64,000 nucleotides of DNA. Source: Hippopus hippopus. Its lineage: Eukaryota; Mollusca; Bivalvia; Cardiida; Cardiidae. The stretch lies in contig OX328096.1 in NCBI GenBank assembly GCA_946811185.2, positions 24,059,881 to 24,123,880 on the forward strand, written 5' to 3'. The first letter of the stretch is position 1; each line of letters starts with the position of its first letter. Of the stretch, positions 38,692-50,748 are shown piece after piece. The notes below the pieces were generated by a model that worked only from the letters and a program-made list of their open reading frames with translations, had not been told where the DNA came from and searched no databases. The position numbers and the translations under genes are program-made.

Positions 38692-38789
38692 TTTTTTTCC
38701 ATATCCTTTAGGACAGCCACAAGCTGATTAGTCTTTTCTTCCAACTTCGTAACCATGGTAGTCTTATGTTTCAATGATGAATCACATGT
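38692..38789 (-). CDS. RUFY1/2: RUFY coiled-coil exon, most upstream one found
   Basis: The 98-base exon lies between the acceptor TTCATTGCAG and the donor AAAAAAA|GTATGT. It encodes TCDSSLKHKTTMVTKLEEKT followed by NQLVAVLKDMEK, a coiled coil like the middle of RUFY proteins. It is phase 0 in and phase 2 out, and the split lysine codon joins cleanly to the next exon. Exons for the RUN domain and start must lie further up on the minus strand, beyond 38789; none was identified in the window. Confidence 0.8.
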
Positions 38790-38837
38790 CTGCAATGAAA
38801 AAGCATACAAACTTAAATCTCTACCAACAAATCTGCT

Positions 38838-39069
38838 TTTAAAACCCTGAGGAAGAGTGTTTGAAAAAAAATATGGAGAAAGAAGAAAATTTACCCAACA
38901 TGATAATTCAGATTTGTCAAATTTGAAAGAAATGTGTTTGGAAGGATAGAAAATATTGTGGGAAATGGAGAAAAGGCTGATTACCAGCAATTTCTCCTCT
39001 TCAACTATGTCTTCAAAAGCTTTCTATCTCAGGGTTGTTAAAACTTTTGATTGTATGGTAAGGAGTGAA
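38838..39069 (+). mobile_element. TTAA-family MITE, rearranged
   Basis: A left-end piece of the opposite orientation (AACCCTGAGGAAGAG) is followed by a worn plus copy ending GTATGGTAAGGAGT. Confidence 0.6.
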
Positions 39070-39129
39070 GAAATATTCTTTCTTTGACATGATCACAAAG
39101 AGCGCTTGCAGACAACAAATTAAATGTTG

Positions 39130-39502
39130 CTATAATAACCTGCATTATCTCATTTTCCCACATGTTTTCTACCCTTTAAAGGATAAATCACATTATTTTA
39201 CCCACATTTATATTTTCATCTGCAAATGCTTGCAATCTGGACAAGTTAAAATTCTAGCATTTTGGTAGAGATTTAACTCTTTACCACACAATCTAGACTT
39301 TCAACGACTCTGAGAATGAAAGCTTTTGAAAACATTGTGGGGAAAAGGAGAAAGTGTTGGTAACCACCATTTTCTCCCTTTTCCAAAATATTTTCTACCC
39401 TTCCCAAAACAAATTTCCATTTTTGAGTGACATTTATTTTGTCGTTTTTAAAATCTTTCAATATGGACTAGTCTAAAATTTTGTCCTTTAGGAAAGAGTA
39501 AA
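39130..39502 (-). mobile_element. Half copy plus full TTAA-family MITE
   Basis: 39130-39276 is a distal half. 39273-39502 is complete and shares the TTAA at 39273-39276. Confidence 0.8.
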
Positions 39503-39526
39503 CCAACTGACAAAGTTTTAGACTTT

Positions 39527-39922
39527 TTAACTCTTTACCATACAACAATATTTTAGACCATACGAAATTGAAGGCATTTGCAGATGACAAATTCGATGTG
39601 ACAAAAATGACGATTTTTGTCCTTGATAGGGTAGAAACATTGTGGGAAAAGGAGAAAATGCTGGTTACCAGCATTTTCTCCTTTTCACACAGTGTTTTAA
39701 ACAGGCTTCTTCCTTAGGGTCGTTAAAAGTCGGGTTTGTGTGGTAAAGAGTTAAAACAGATAGTATTTGCAGAATTGATCAGACTTGGCTTTAAAAAGGT
39801 AGAAAACAGTGTGGGGAAAAAAAAGAAAATGCTGGATACCATCCAACATTTTCTCCTTTTTCCACAATGTTTTCAAAAGCTTTCTTCATCACTGAAATTA
39901 AAATTCAGGATTGTGTATTAAC
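39527..39922 (+). mobile_element. Full TTAA-family MITE followed by a fragment
   Basis: 39527-39754 has TTAA at each end. 39755-39922 repeats the family from the inner left half onward with a longer spacer in the palindrome. Confidence 0.8.
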
Positions 39923-40214
39923 GAATCAAATTAAACATTCAGCAAATATCATTAATATCTAACAGCTTTGTCAGCTCAGAACTGTTGATATAATTATCCC
40001 TAGTTTGATCACTATGACCAAATTCCCTTCATGCATCACATGGAGATATGTCAATCATGAAAATGATAGAAATACTACTGACAATCCTGTATTTTATGAT
40101 GAGCCACGTTAGCTAGCAAAGCCAAATTACAAGGATGTTGGTGCTTCAGCCCTTTTTCCAAAGCAGCCAGTGATATAATGAACCTAGAGAAGAGGGTATT
40201 TGATTTGTTTGTAA

Positions 40215-40462
40215 GTTTGTTTGTAGCATACAAACCATGCTTTCCTGGATTTTCATTTACAAGTACTTCGCACAATATTCATCCAAAGCCACTAGCTGCT
40301 TTCCCACATACCCATCATCTGAACAATGATCAGCTGTGAGAGAGGAATGAATCCTGTTGCAATGAATATCATCAATCATCAGAAAGCAATTGACCAAACT
40401 TGGGATTTGAAACAATGACCCCCTGGTCTAAAGTCCAGTACACTACCGAGTGCGCCTCCAAA
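40215..40462 (-). mobile_element. tRNA-derived SINE, tail lost
   Basis: Body from AACCATGCTTTCCTGGATTT through GCCACTAGCTGCTTTCC, and a worn head near AGTCCAGTACACTACCGAG. Confidence 0.7.
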
Positions 40463-40492
40463 CTCGGCATTTGAAAACATCAAGGAAAAAGG

Positions 40493-40721
40493 TTAACTCT
40501 TTACCACACAGTCCCGACTTTTAACTACCCTGAGAAAGAGGCCTTTTGAAAAGATTGTGGCAAAAGGAGAAAATACTGGTACCCAGGTTTTTCTCCTTTT
40601 CCCACAATGTTTTCTACCCTATCAAAGACAAGGTCTATCATTTGAGCCCCATCTAAATTGTCATCTGCAAGTACTTTCAATTTGAACAAGTCTAAAATTT
40701 TGTCGTGTGGTAAAGAGTTAA
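40493..40721 (-). mobile_element. TTAA-family MITE, full length
   Basis: 229 bp between two TTAA; one arm reads GGTACCCAGG at the centre. Confidence 0.9.
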
Positions 40722-40905
40722 CCCTCACAGCACCGAATAACCCAACAGAATTTCTCTCCCTAGAAATAAGAACAAAATTTTGGCAATTTCATGGTTGTTT
40801 TTATCCAGGATATCTTGGCAAAGCAGACAGTGTAGATAAAAGATCAGGCCGCATGTTTTGTGCACTCTAACATCGATCTACACTAGCCGCAAAGATGCTT
40901 TAAAG

Positions 40906-41318
40906 GTTAACAGCACTTTTTCCTTTTTTCAACAATGTTTCACACCCTGGTAACTAGCATTTTCTCCTTTTATCAGGTTTTGTATCCGTTCAATGAAAAA
41001 AATTCAAGCATTTAATTGACCAATATCTATTTGTAATCAGCAAATGTTTCCATTATGGACAAGTCCAAAGTTGTGTCATTTGGTAGAGGAATCAGCTCTT
41101 TACCACACGACAAAATGTTAGACGTGTCTAATTTGAAGCATTTGCACACGACGTGTGGCTCAAATGATGAAATTTGTTTTTAATTGGGTAGAAAACTTTA
41201 TGAAAAAAGAAGGAAATGATAATTACAATGTACCAGCATTTTCTCCTTTTCCAACAATGTTTTCTAAAGCCTTCTTTCTCAGGGTTGTTAAAATTGGAAT
41301 TGTGTGGTAAAGGGTTAA
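40906..41318. mobile_element. Worn minus copy next to a TTAA-family plus copy
   Basis: 40906-41092 is degenerate. 41092-41318 ends GGTAAAGGGTTAA and has the left terminus CTCTTTACCACACGACAAAA. Confidence 0.75.
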
Positions 41319-41693
41319 TTAGGCCTAGAATTACATCCTGATGACTTCAAACATCCTGATGACATCAATAAGTGACATCAATTAGGTTTAAGTTTTAAGA
41401 AAGACGACATCAGCAGCAATACAAAACCACTGACAGTTTTGTGAGGTAATGTCACACATACCCATTGCTTAATCTTAAGCATTCCAAATGGGAGGTTTGA
41501 ACCTTAACAGGTGCAAATGGAAAGATTAATTGCAATGTTTTCTTCATTTTATATGTTATAATTTTGAAACAGGTGAGTCAAAATACATTTGCTCTGTCTG
41601 TGCAGTCTGATCTTGACATATACTCTCAGTCAGTAGAAAAAAGCGCCTGGAAATAGTGGATTATGGATAGATGTGGATGCCAGTCTATGACTT

Positions 41694-41902
41694 TATTAAG
41701 CCTTTATGACACAACCCAAGTATAAGCCTTTAGAAAATGTTGGAAAAAACAGAAAATGCTGGTAAGTAGTATTTTCTCCTTTTCCCACAATGCTTTCTAC
41801 CCTTCCAGAGACAAATTCCATCCCTTGAGGCACATTTAAACTGTTGTCTGCAGATGCTTTTTACAGACAAGTCTAATTTTTTGTCGTTTGGTAAAGCGTT
41901 AA
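41694..41902 (-). mobile_element. TTAA-family MITE
   Basis: The left end is altered (AAGCCTTTATGACACAAC); the right end TTTGGTAAAGCGTTAA is intact. Confidence 0.8.
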
Positions 41903-42011
41903 GAAATGTGTTCATTCAATTGCGCTACTAATTAAGTAGTCCTCCTATTACAGGTGACAAATTACCACCCAAAATCTACACTTACTCAAATACTTTCCAT
42001 CATTCCAAATA

Positions 42012-42088
42012 GAGGAAGAACAACAGGAAGAAGAAGAAGAGGAAGAAGAAGAAGAAGTAGTAGAAAAGGAGGAGAAGAAGGAGGAGGG
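42012..42088. repeat. GAA/GGA-rich purine tract
   Basis: Nearly all purine on the plus strand for about 77 bases; could form triplex DNA. Confidence 0.9.
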
Positions 42089-42249
42089 TAACTTCTTGCC
42101 TCCACAGGGCAAAAGATCAACACAGAACAGCAGAATTTGAACTACAGATTGTCTGAAAACTGATTTGACTTTTTAAGCTGCTACATAAATGAAGATTTCC
42201 AGTCAATGATAAGAGCCCAAACATTTCAATTCAAACTTTTTTCCTCCAG

Positions 42250-42485
42250 ATATGGCCTGCAACACGCGAAAAGGGACATTCAGACATTTGCATAAAGGCT
42301 GATCCGAGACGGCACTTTATGACTACACTAGATTTTGTCCTAGAGTAGACTTGCGCAAAACAGAAAATTTACACAAGAACGGAAAGTGTCGTTTCGGATT
42401 AGTCTGCACGGACTGCCCAGGCTGATCCGCGATGATACTTTACGCAAGTGTCCGAATGCCCCTTTTTGCGTGTTGCAGGCCATAT
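42250..42485. mobile_element. MITE with TATGGCCTGCAACACGCGAA termini
   Basis: The 236-bp element starts ATATGGCCTGCAACACGCGA and ends with the inverted TTGCGTGTTGCAGGCCATAT. It carries an inner pair around GCTGATCCGAGACGGCACTT and its inverse. No coding capacity. Confidence 0.82.
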
Positions 42486-42722
42486 TATAGCTGATGATGT
42501 AGATCCAAATTCAGCCTGCATGCTGAGTTATGTATGGCAGTTTATGGGTAAATTATTTATCGCATGCAGATAACTACAGTTAGTGGCCATTGATATTGAA
42601 ATTCTCAATTAATTACGCTACATCTGATCTGGTGTTATTTTTCTACCAGGTCTTGTGTGAGTTTTTGGTCATGTCAAGATTGAAGTCAACCAAAAAAAAA
42701 GTTTTATGAAAATATTGATCAC

Positions 42723-42950
42723 ATTTCTCTTTCCCAAACTACAAAATCTTAGGCTTGTCCAAATTCAAAGACTTTGCAGACTACAATTTAAATGTGGCTC
42801 AAATGATGGAATTTGAACTTGACGGGTAGAAAACAAAGTGGGAAAATGAGAATATGCTGGTTACCACCATTTTTTCCTTTTCCAACAATGTTTTAAAAAG
42901 CCTTAATTATCAGGGTCGTTAAAACCTGGGATTATGTGGTACAGAGTTAA
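42723..42950 (+). mobile_element. TTAA-family MITE
   Basis: The right end GGTACAGAGTTAA is intact; the left TTAA is lost. Confidence 0.8.
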
Positions 42951-43411
42951 AAAGATGCATCTACATTGTATCCAGTCTAAATATATACATTTCCATTTCA
43001 CATCTAATTCGCTTTATTTTCGTATAACTTTCATAACTATAGCTTCATTTTTTAAAGCATAACAAATTGAAAAGTAGAGTTGAAAATATATGCAAGTCAA
43101 CAGGGATTAAAACTTTGATGAAGTATTTACCACCATAAACTGTATAATTGTCATTCTTGAGACCACTTTTAAGGACAGTTTTCACTCTTATCAAAGGAGA
43201 AATGTGTAACAAATACTTTTTCCTTTTCCTACAATTTTTTTCACATATCCTTCATTATAAAATAAACATTAAAAACCTGTATTTCAAAATATTCTTTTTT
43301 TTTTTTTAATGTTGTCTGGTGAAAACATATTTCTGGGAAAGACTATTAATTTAAATAAAACCACAGTTTCAATGACAGATATACAAACCAATGTGACAAA
43401 TCGAGAAGATG

Positions 43412-43912
43412 CTCATAAGCTATGCATTGGTAACTGGGGATTTAATGCATCTGTGATGCATTATACATTATACTAAGCAGGTTATCACATAATTATAGGT
43501 CCATAAAATCTATTTTGTCTATTAACAAACTGAATTATGAGATAGATTTATCCTTGGGCATGCAGAAAATTTACCAGAAGCAAAAATATCAGCTCAGGTA
43601 AGCTGACCTGTGTTGATCCTTCTCACTGATGCATTAACTCTTTACCACACAATGACGACTTTTAACGACCCTGAAGAAGAAGCCTTTTGAAAACATTGTG
43701 GGAACAGGAGAAAATGCTGAAAACCAGCATTTTCTCCTTTTCCCACAAAGTTTTCTACCCTATCAAAGAAAAACTGAATTATGAGATAGGTTTATCCTTG
43801 GGCATGCAGAAAATTTACCAGAAGCAAAAAGTATCAGCTCAGGTAAGCTGACCTGTGTTGATCCGTCTCACTGATGCATTAAACCCACTTTTCACAGAGC
43901 ATGACTCAAATC
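43412..43912 (+). mobile_element. TGAGCCATGCTC MITE with duplicated right part around a half TTAA MITE
   Basis: The segment from AACTGAATTATGAGATAG to CACTGATGCATTAA is present at about 43526-43636 and again at 43772-43880. The left half of a TTAA-family element (43633-43769) lies between. The second copy continues to the true end, TTCACAGAGCATGACTCA. Confidence 0.75.
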
Positions 43913-44015
43913 TACTTGCACACAACAGAAAGGGTACCAACCACAATGATAGACTAGTTGTTTCTCTGGAAATTCTGCAGAAGTGGTACATTCATCCAAC
44001 CCATTATCAAAAAGT

Positions 44016-44135
44016 CCTGGAGTGGACTTTTTTTTAAAAACATTGCAGGAAAAGGAGCAATTGCTTGTAACAAGCATTAGCTCCTTTACCTATATTGTTT
44101 TCAATACCCTTCAAAACAGAGAAATTTTCATTTCG
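44016..44135 (-). mobile_element. TTAA-family fragment
   Basis: The palindrome is reduced to CAATTGCTTGTAACAAGCATTAG-like arms. Confidence 0.55.
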
Positions 44136-44478
44136 TAGCAGTTCCTCCATCCAATCAGGTGTACTTGTTAATCGTATGTCTAAATATTACTTGTAAAATG
44201 TGACGAGTTAACTCCTTGCTAAGTGTAAATTGCTCATTTTTTTAGTGGATCTACTTTATTAAAAAAACCTCAAAAAATGGAAAAAAATTGCTCAAAACAT
44301 AATATACTCTATTGAGAATAAGTATTTTCTCTTCTTGAAAAAAAGATTTTCTTGGCAAAAATTCTGTGTAAAATAATCAGCGGTGCTTACACATCAAGCA
44401 CTAAGGCAACGCATCAAGCACTAAGGCAACTAAGAAGAACTGCTTATTTATGAAGAAATGTCCCTGTCTAATGTCAAT

Positions 44479-44932
44479 CATCTCTTTACCAAACAGGAAC
44501 AGGTTTTCACAACCCTGAGCAAGATGGCATTTGAAAACATTGTCAGAAAGGGAAAAAAAATGCTTGTGCCTACCATTTTTTCCTTTTCCTTCAGGTTTTT
44601 AAATCCCATTGCAGACATATTTCATCAGTTGAGCCACATTTTATATGTCATCTGAAAATGCTTCCAATTTGGACAAATCTATATATTGATAAATGGCAAA
44701 GAGATAATCCTTACCAGACGACAGAATTTTAGACAGGTCCAAATTGAAAGCATTTGCAGACCACAAATTAAAGGTGGCTCAAATTATGAGAAATGTCTTT
44801 GAAAGAGTAGAAAACACTGTTGAAAATGGAGAAATTGCTGGTTATCAGCATTTTCTCCTTTTCCTACATTGTTTTTCAAGAGCCGCCTTCATCAGAGTCA
44901 TTAAAATTTGGGATTGTGTGGTATAGAGTTAT
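44479..44932. mobile_element. Minus then plus TTAA-family MITEs back to back
   Basis: 44479-44707 and 44705-44932, both diverged, abut at GATAATCC where a TTAA would be expected. Confidence 0.75.
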
Positions 44933-45056
44933 CCATCTGTCCAGTGCTGTCCCAAGGAAATTAGGATGATGTTGGACAAGATGGACAGGAAATTGGTCCC
45001 GTCATAGGTAAACAATGAAAGTATTATATCAAGTCCAAAGCTAGAGAAATATCCAT

Positions 45057-45285
45057 TCAACTCTTTACCAGACAACAAAATTTTAGATTAGTCCAATTAC
45101 ACAGCACCAGCAGACGACAAATTGAAGGTGGCTCAAATGGTGGAAATTGTCCTTGATTGAGTAGAAAACATTGTTGAAAAAGGAGAAAATGCTGGTTACC
45201 AGCATTTTCTCCTTTTCGCACAATGTTTTCAAAATGTTTCATTCCCAGGGTAGTTGAAAGCCGGGATTATCTGGTTAAAGGTTAG
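45057..45285 (+). mobile_element. TTAA-family MITE
   Basis: Nearly full length with mutated flanking TTAA on both sides. Confidence 0.82.
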
Positions 45286-45352
45286 CTCATTACAGGCTAG
45301 GCCAACAGAAGATGCATCTTTGGCCGGTAAAGATAATTTCATTTCATGGTGT

Positions 45353-45581
45353 TTAACTGTTTACCAGACGACAAAATTTTAGACTGTTCCAAATTGAAAG
45401 ACGCTGCAGATGACAAAATTAAAGCGACTCAAAAATTGAAATTTGTTTTGGTAAAGGCAGAAAACATTGTAGGAAAAGAAGAAAATGCTTGTTACCAGCA
45501 TTTTCTCCTTTTCCCACAATGTTTTCAAAAGGCTTCTTTCACAGAGTCGTGAAAACCAGGGATTGTTTGGTAAAGAGTTAA
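45353..45581 (+). mobile_element. TTAA-family MITE, full length
   Basis: Exactly 229 bp between TTAA and TTAA. Confidence 0.9.
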
Positions 45582-45584
45582 CAT

Positions 45585-45766
45585 CAGTTTTAACATTATT
45601 TCAGTCATATCACGGTGACAGCTCACAGTCCATATTCATGTGATTCCTTAGATTTCACCAGTACTAGGCTTGGGCTCTGAAATGTCTTGCCCATTGACAC
45701 TACCACAAAAAGCCCAGTGCAGCTCAAATCTTGGGCCTCCAGATTGCCAGTCCTACACTGAACAAC
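45585..45766 (-). mobile_element. tRNA-derived SINE, worn
   Basis: TTAACATTATTTCAGTCATATC and TTTCACCAGTACT keep the body pattern; the head is unrecognisable. Confidence 0.55.
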
Positions 45767-46038
45767 AAAGATGATCAAGATCAGACTGCATAAGATGTGT
45801 GCATTCTGATCACTGGACTAAACTGTCTTGGTCAATTTTAACTAATATAAACATGTTTTGTCTTTGGACTGAAAATGTATATTCGCAGTCTGATAAAAGT
45901 TTTTTAGTCGTGAGACAAGAAGGCCTAAGCATAACTTAAATTAGTTTCGTAGCCAGTGTAGATGATGTAAATCAAGATCAGACTGTACAGAACAAGCAGA
46001 CTAATCTTGGATCCACACTTATCCCTGTTACATGTATG

Positions 46039-46476
46039 TTTAATCTCTACCACACAGCAAAATTTTGGCTTTGTCCAAATCCATGGCAATTGTAGACGAT
46101 GAATTAAACAAGGCTGAAATGGTGGGTTTGTGTCTTTGAAAATAAAGAAAACATTGTGGAAAAAGGAGTAAAAACTGGTTCACAGCATTTTCTTCTGTTT
46201 TTCTCACATTTTTTTTTTTCTTTTCAAACACTTTCTTCCTTATGTTCTTAACCCTTTACCACACAATCCTGACTTTTGATGACCCTGTGAAAGAAGCCAT
46301 TTGAAAGCATTGTGGGAACAGGAGAAAATGCTGGTATTCAGCATTTTCTCCTTTTCCCACAATGTTTTCTTCCCTTCCCAAAACAAATTTCAATTTTTGA
46401 GTCACATTTAGTTTGTGGTCTGCAAATGCTTACAATTTGAACCAGTCCAAAATTTTGTCTTTTGGCAAAGTGTTAA
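46039..46476. mobile_element. Worn plus copy and full minus TTAA-family MITE
   Basis: 46039-46246 is degenerate with a long T run. 46248-46476 is 229 bp with TTAA at both ends. Confidence 0.8.
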
Positions 46477-46742
46477 ACCTTTGGATTGTCTGGTAAAGGT
46501 TTAAGACAGAGTCTACTGTTAAATAGTTCTGAAATAATAATATTTGGGTAATTATATCAAACTGAAAAATTCCATTTATTTCTTAATTACTGAAAGGATG
46601 ATTTAAATTAGACTCAGCTTTCAGAATTCGTTTATTGGGTAAAACATTTCCAACCATATCATGACACAGATGTAAGTTCTGTGAAGTCTGATCTCTACTG
46701 TATGTAAAAGCACAAACCTAATGAGCTCAGTATTCCACAAAT

Positions 46743-47009
46743 TTAACAAATTATATTCTTCAGATAAATAAAATGTATTACGAGGGTATTACGAGATAAT
46801 ATGCCAACTCTCTTAGCTATTTCTTTCACTGTAAGCCTGGCATCCTGCTTAATTAAATCTGCCACAGCAACAACATTTTCTTTGGAAGCTGCAGCTTTGG
46901 GCTGACCAGGACGGGGGGCATCTTTTAGGTAAGTTCTACCATCGTTAAATTTTTTATACCATCTGAAAATCAACCGTTTTGATACCCCAGAAGCCCATGT
47001 ATCTAGCAT
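46743..47009 (-). pseudogene. Mariner-type transposase, N-terminal DNA-binding fragment
   Basis: The minus-strand frame encodes VSKRLIFRWYKKFNDGRTYL, then RPGQPKAAASKENV and LIKQDARLTVKEIAKRVGI. This matches the end of the first helix-turn-helix, the GRPR-like linker and the second helix-turn-helix of mariner transposases. The catalytic DDD domain is absent: after RVGI the frame runs into the element terminus and stops. The first helices are also missing upstream. It is a dead, internally deleted copy. Confidence 0.82.
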
Positions 47010-47303
47010 AATTCACTAAATATTTGCAAAGCTGAAATAATTAGACTTATGCGACTTTTAATATAAGCCCTAATTTCAAGCTTTGCTGTTGGGTTCATTG
47101 TACATTCAGTAATATAGCCAGTGTATATGACTGCACCTGCTTTAACTTTCAATAACTTATGAAAGAATGAACCTATCAAAACAAAATTTCATGCCATTAT
47201 TCAAAACGACATGTTTGTGAAAAAACGTTATTTCCATGTGATACATATGGTCATGTGGTATGGAGGCCTATTAACGACACAATTAAATGAACGACCCTTG
47301 TAA
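46778..47303 (-). mobile_element. Internally deleted mariner element
   Basis: TTACGAGGGTA at 46778-46788 and the inverted CGACCCTTGTAA at 47292-47303 look like the two terminal repeats around the transposase fragment. Total about 526 bp against roughly 1.3 kb for an intact mariner. Confidence 0.65.
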
Positions 47304-47435
47304 ATTGATATTTTTCACATAAACTGAGAACACTGTTTCAAAATTTAAACACTTGAACTTTATTTTCCTGTGATAGATGACTGCATTGAATTTCAAATCA
47401 GACAGCTTCCAAAATTACTGTGTCAAAAAAAAAAA

Positions 47436-48422
47436 CAAGAGGGCCATAATGGCCCTGTATCGCTCCACTGGCTAATAAGTAAAACCACTACATGCCAATT
47501 AACTTTACAATACTTGGCAAATTGGTTTTGAAAATGAGACCCCTGAAACAGGACTAAAATTGGTAGCCCTAAGTCTTATGGTCAGTAAAAAGAAGATTTC
47601 TAAAGTTTTCACTATATAAGCCCATGTAAAACTTCTGACTCCTGGAGTGGGACCAAATTCGACCCTAGGGCTGTAATTTGAGCACTCTTGGTAAAGACCC
47701 ACTAGATAAAGCTACATGCAAAATTTGGTAACCCTAGGCTTTATGACCAAGTACAGGGATATAACTTGTGACCCCCGGGGTAGGGCCAAATTTGACCCCA
47801 GGGCTATAATTTGGGCACTCTTGGTAGGGGCCCACTAGATAAAGCCACATTTGGTAGCCCTAGGCTTTATGGCTAGGTGCAGGGAGACTTCTAAAGTTTT
47901 CTCTATATAAGCCCATGTAAAACTTGTGACCCCCGGGGCGGGGTCAAATTTGACCTCAGGGCTATAATTTGGGCACTCTTGGTAGAGGCCCACTAGATAA
48001 AGCCACATGCAAAATTTGGTAGCCCTAGGCCTTATGGCTAGGTGCAGGGAGACTTCTAAAGTTTTCTCTATATAAGCCCATGTAAAACTTGTGACCCCCA
48101 GGGCTGGGCCAATTTTGACCCCAGGGCTATAATTTGAAGAAACTTGATAGAGGTCTGCTAGATAAAGATTTCCAATATTTTTAAGTTTTGTTGCCATGGC
48201 AACCAGAGTTTATGAAGGAATCAAATTCATTCAAGAAATTCTGAAGAGGACCATGGCAGGATCATTTCTGTTAAGTTTCATGAAAATTGGATGAGTAGTT
48301 TCAGAGAAGAAGATGTTTGAAATAAAAGTTAACGCATGGACGGACGGACGCACTGATGGACGGACGCACGACGGACACCGGGCCATGACATAAGCCCGCT
48401 GGCCTTCTGCCAGTGGAGCTTA
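47436..48422. repeat. GAGGGCCATAATGGCCC element with ~160-bp tandem units
   Basis: Starts AAGAGGGCCATAATGGCCCT. Four units carry GCCCATGTAAAACTTGTGAC, CAGGGCTATAATTTGGGCAC and CACTAGATAAAGCCACATGC. A GGACGGACGG tract follows, then GGCCTTCTGCCAGTGGAGCTT. Confidence 0.75.
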
Positions 48423-48549
48423 AAAAATTGCTTCTAAAAAGCAAAGATTCTCCATTTCTCATGTCTTTAATAATAACTAATTTATGTCATTGATACCTAT
48501 TTAATTCAAAGGTCTTCTGCTTTTTATTAAGGCCATATAATTGTTACAG

Positions 48550-48845
48550 GAGACCACTCCTTCATGCATGGCTTCATCCCGGTTTAAATACAATACCTAA
48601 CAACTGCGTTAGGGAGAATTCTCTTCAGCTCAGTGGTTATGGCGTTGGCCTTTCGTCCGGGCGTTCTAGGTTCGAATCCTGCCCGGTCCCTGCTATGCAT
48701 TTGTTCATTTGTTTCTTTGTTACAGACTTTGTTCGTAAGATGGGGGCTCGTCCTGGATTGGCCATTGAGCCATTAATTCCATTTGTTGTCCAAAAAATGG
48801 ACTTTCTGCCTAATAAGGCTTTGAGTCATCAATAAATGATGACTT
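48550..48845 (+). mobile_element. tRNA-like SINE, first of a tandem pair
   Basis: Contains an A-box-like AGCTCAGTGGTTATGGCGTT and a B box GGTTCGAATCC in a tRNA-sized interval (about 48628-48690), preceded by a CCTTCATGCATGGCTTCATC leader. It is not a gene for a working tRNA because the acceptor stem does not pair. Confidence 0.6.
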
Positions 48846-48861
48846 TAAGAGGGGGTGTGTT

Positions 48862-49080
48862 ACGGAAGACCAGTCCTTCATGCATGGCTTCATCCTGGTT
48901 TAAATACAATACCTAACAACTGCGTTAGGGAGAATTCTCTTTCGCTCGGTGGTTATGGTGTTGGCCTTTCATCTGGGCATTCTAGGTTCAAATCCTGCCC
49001 GGTTCCTGTATTTCTGCTATGCGTTTGTTCATTTGTTTCTTTGTTACAGACTTTGTTTGTAAGACAATGTTTAGCACTGA
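48862..49080 (+). mobile_element. tRNA-like SINE, second of a tandem pair
   Basis: The same leader and tRNA-like part (GGTTCAAATCCTGCCCGG), about 310 bases after the first and more diverged. Confidence 0.6.
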
Positions 49081-49285
49081 ATGAGGAATGAAAGCTTTTG
49101 CAATGGAAGAATTTTAGGTGTGTTGGATTTTAATACGAAACTCCTGGTATACTAGCCCTTTTAGTTACCATTGAGCCAACAAGGCTTATCATAACTAAGT
49201 AACAGATTCCTCTTGGGCATATCGACCCTGTAGAGGAAAATCCGTTCATGCAATTTCATTTTGATGGAGGCTGTCCACAGAACAC

Positions 49286-49512
49286 TTAACTCTTTATCAC
49301 ACAATCCTGAATTTTAATGACCCTAAGGAGAAAGCCTTTTGAAAGTATTGTGGGAAAAGGAGAAAATGCTGGTAACCAGCATTTTCTCCTTTTTCCACAA
49401 TGCTTTCAACTCTTTAAAAGACAATTATAATAATTTTAGCAACATACAATTTCTTGTCTGAAAAATCCTTTCAATTTGGACAAATAGAAAATTTTGTTGT
49501 TTGGTAAACAGT
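49286..49512 (-). mobile_element. TTAA-family MITE
   Basis: The left TTAA is intact; the right reads CAGTAGTA. Confidence 0.82.
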
Positions 49513-50098
49513 AGTATAGCAAACGACATTCTTTTAATGAAAAATAAGACAGAAACACAAAAGAATAAAAAGCTAGTCTCAAAGAAGTTTGAAAACAGAG
49601 GTAAAAGAACAGATACTATTCAAAACCAGCAAATTGTTGTTGGTTTGGGATTTTTTTTTTTCTCGAAAAGATTTCAAGAAGGGATTTGGAATCCTTTGAA
49701 AAATTTGTATGTGCAAAAAGTTTTAGGTAAAAACTGTTTTTATTAAGATTTTATAAATGGTCTAGATGTGGCCACTGGGAATGATAGGAGTGCTGCCTGA
49801 TGGGAAATTTGCATGTTCCAATATCATATATCAGGCAACAAGATGGCAAAGCAGTATTTTATAATGCCACAGTCAATGTTATTGGAAGAAAACCTCTTGT
49901 GTGCTATGAATTGTCACAATGTATTTAGATCAAGGCTTCTCCCACACAGTATCTGTCAACTCCATATGAAGCATAAAAAATTACTTTCTTAGCAAACTTG
50001 AGAAAGAGTAGACAGTGTAGAATAAACAGCGAGAGGATTCACCAAGTGAAACCAAAAGAGCCCATCCAGTTTAACTATATATATAACAACTCCAATGT

Positions 50099-50748
50099 TT
50101 CACTCTTTACCAGTTGACAAAATTTTAGGCCTAATTAAAAACAATTATGTACATAAATATCAAATGCAGCTGGAATGATGGGGTTTGTCATTAAAAGGGT
50201 AGAAAACATGTAGGAAAAGGAGAAAATGCTGGTTACCAGCATTTTCCTCTTTTCCAACAGTGTTTTCCAAAGTGCTTTTCCTCCGTGTCTTTAAAACTTA
50301 AAATTATTTGGTAAAGAATAAAGTACGATTTTGTTTAAGCAAATCATGGTATGAGAATTATAACTCTTTACCAGATGACAAAATTTGACGTCCAACTTGG
50401 AACATTTGCAGTCAACCAATTAAATATTACTCGAATGATTAAATTTGTGAAAGACAATAAAGCATTGTGAAAAAAGGAGAAAAAGCTGGTTACCAGCTTT
50501 TTCTCCTTTTCTTACAATGTTTTCAAAAAGGTTTTTACTTCAAGGTCGTTAAAGCAAGAGCTTATGTGGTAATAGGGTAAATTCTCAATATGAGCTTAAC
50601 TCTTTACCAAAAGACAAAATTTTAAAACTGGTCCAAATTCAAAGCATTTGCAGACAACATAAAATGATACCAAACATTATGAAACTTATATCAGAAAGAG
50701 TAGAAAACATTCTGGGAAAAGGAGAAAATGCTGGTCAGAAATCAGCAC
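50099..50748 (+). mobile_element. Three consecutive plus TTAA-family MITEs
   Basis: 50099-50324, 50360-50583 and 50596-50748. The third is cut after the first palindrome arm (GCTGGTCAGAAATCAGC). Confidence 0.78.

Noticed and set aside
48628..48690. Candidate tRNA gene
   Set aside because: A and B boxes are present but the acceptor stem does not pair and a second diverged copy sits in tandem, so it is treated as SINE sequence.
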